Notes under the pieces: model-generated
The model's input: the letters and a program-made list of their open reading frames with translations, nothing else
Database searches by the model: none
What the model was told of the DNA's origin: nothing
In this document: positions 63,474-64,000 of the stretch, piece by piece
Numbering within the stretch: position 1 is the first letter of the stretch
Layout: each line of letters opens with the position of its first letter
Origin: an uncultured Pseudomonadota bacterium
Lineage (GTDB): Bacteria; Pseudomonadota; Gammaproteobacteria; Burkholderiales; SG8-39
Direction: 5' to 3'
Assembly: GCA_903829815.1 (NCBI GenBank)
Contig: CAIKRR010000025.1
Location: 1-64,000 of the forward strand
DNA length: 64,000 nucleotides
Program-made: the position numbers and the translations under genes

Positions 63474-64000
63474 CGCTGCCCTCGACCGGTCAGCAAGCCA
63501 TAGAGCCCCTGGCGCAGCAGCAAGACACGCAGCACCAGGATGATGCCCAGCCAGAACAACCAGTGTTCGGTGAGGGCAGACAGGATCTGCTCGAGCCCGA
63601 CAAAGACCACGGCCCCCAGCACCGGCCCGATGATGGTGGCAGCCGACCCCAGGATCACCATGAAGAGAAACTCGCCCGAGACGATCCAGGACATGCTGGC
63701 CGGCGATGCGTACTCGACCAGATTGGCAAAACCCACGCCGGCCAGAGCGCAGAGCGCCGAAGCAATGGTGTACAAGACGAGCCGATAGGGGTAGGCAGAG
63801 AGTCCCATCGCACGAAGGCGGGTCTCGTTGTCGCGCGCCGCCACCACGACCTGACCGAAGTGCGATTCGCTCAGGCGTCTTGCAAACCAGACCGCCAGCA
63901 CCAGAGCGCCCAGCATCGTATAGGCGAGCACCACCGGGTTGGCGAGACTCGCGCCACCTGGCAAAAGCGTGGGTGCAGGCAGACGAAACCCATCATCGCC
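63470..64000 (-). CDS. livM: branched-chain-type ABC permease LivM (C-terminal part, cut by window edge)
   Basis: The last 176 residues of a permease open to the window edge. Helices with VVVAARDNETRLRAMGLSAYPYRLVLYTIASALCALAG, the transporter coupling loop, and a long membrane segment through VILGSAATIIGPVLGAVVFVGLEQIL match LivM. The residues before the visible Ala-Asn-Pro (GDDGF) fit the usual GGSDGF region. It overlaps livG by 4 bases and presumably follows livH outside the window. Confidence 0.92.
   Translation of the reverse strand, partial: GDDGFRLPAPTLLPGGASLANPVVLAYTMLGALVLAVWFARRLSESHFGQVVVAARDNETRLRAMGLSAYPYRLVLYTIASALCALAGVGFANLVEYASPASMSWIVSGEFLFMVILGSAATIIGPVLGAVVFVGLEQILSALTEHWLFWLGIILVLRVLLLRQGLYGLLTGRGQR

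Overview
The window is high-GC DNA (about 63-66% by eye) from what looks like a betaproteobacterium of the order Burkholderiales, probably close to Alcaligenaceae. The support is a large set of stand-alone periplasmic binding proteins of the TctC/Bug type (five), three branched-chain-amino-acid-type binding proteins (LivJ/K-like) and one NMT1-type binding protein, together with many aromatic-catabolism enzymes. Genes are tightly packed, often with ATGA start/stop overlaps. There is no phage, no insertion sequence, no CRISPR array and no rRNA. One tRNA gene, Arg(ACG), lies near the middle. No gap between genes exceeds 300 bases.

Layout. 1-9.4 kb: the tail of an amidohydrolase; a reverse operon of NMT1-type binding protein, alpha/beta hydrolase and META-domain lipoprotein; a TctC protein; a lipocalin and a DUF6134-like protein; an Old Yellow Enzyme-type oxidoreductase; two paralogous, divergent Liv-type binding proteins. 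9.5-17.3 kb: a DUF6279-type lipoprotein and an FAD monooxygenase, divergent from a forward run of 2-oxoglutarate/Fe(II) amino-acid-type hydroxylase (tail encoded by 15-bp tandem repeats), formamidase, hexapeptide acetyltransferase, MetE-like methyltransferase and asparaginyl-tRNA synthetase. 17.3-21.6 kb: MarR regulator, flavin reductase and SDR, divergent from a family III CoA-transferase and a hydroxycinnamoyl-CoA hydratase-lyase-like enzyme, then a cold-shock gene. 21.9-25.6 kb: a reverse operon of gentisate-dioxygenase-like cupin, LVIVD propeller, truncated RidA and CobW GTPase. 25.8-29.1 kb: glutathione peroxidase, then UDP-glucuronate decarboxylase, glycosyltransferase and APS kinase, and the tRNA. 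29.2-33.3 kb: TctC, FAD hydroxylase, a small Gly/His/Tyr-rich secreted protein and an extradiol dioxygenase (LigB-LigA).

33.4-41.1 kb: TctC; a compact cassette of Cys-nucleophile hydrolase, acyl carrier protein and ketosynthase; an asparaginase-like protein; and, convergent, an MFS exporter coupled to a RuBisCO-like protein. 41.2-49.6 kb: a 4,5-dihydroxyphthalate-decarboxylase-like protein, MarR-like regulator, sensorless histidine kinase, MFS transporter, Liv-type binding protein, Gfo/Idh/MocA oxidoreductase and a hybrid histidine kinase. 49.6-56 kb: tandem TctC proteins, a PBP7-type peptidase, and copper ATPase, CopZ and methyltransferase in one reverse operon. 56-64 kb: a long reverse transcription unit with LivM (cut by the window edge), LivG, LivF, Rieske oxygenase, luciferase-like monooxygenase, alpha/beta hydrolase, and the Fe-S and molybdopterin subunits of an isoquinoline-1-oxidoreductase-type enzyme.

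The overall picture is a chromosomal region specialised for capture and breakdown of small aromatic and carboxylic compounds. The parts I find least explained are the hydrolase-ACP-ketosynthase cassette, the RuBisCO-like protein with its exporter, the importer/Rieske/luciferase/molybdenum-hydroxylase unit, and the hydratase-lyase locus that carries a CoA-transferase where a CoA ligase would be expected.
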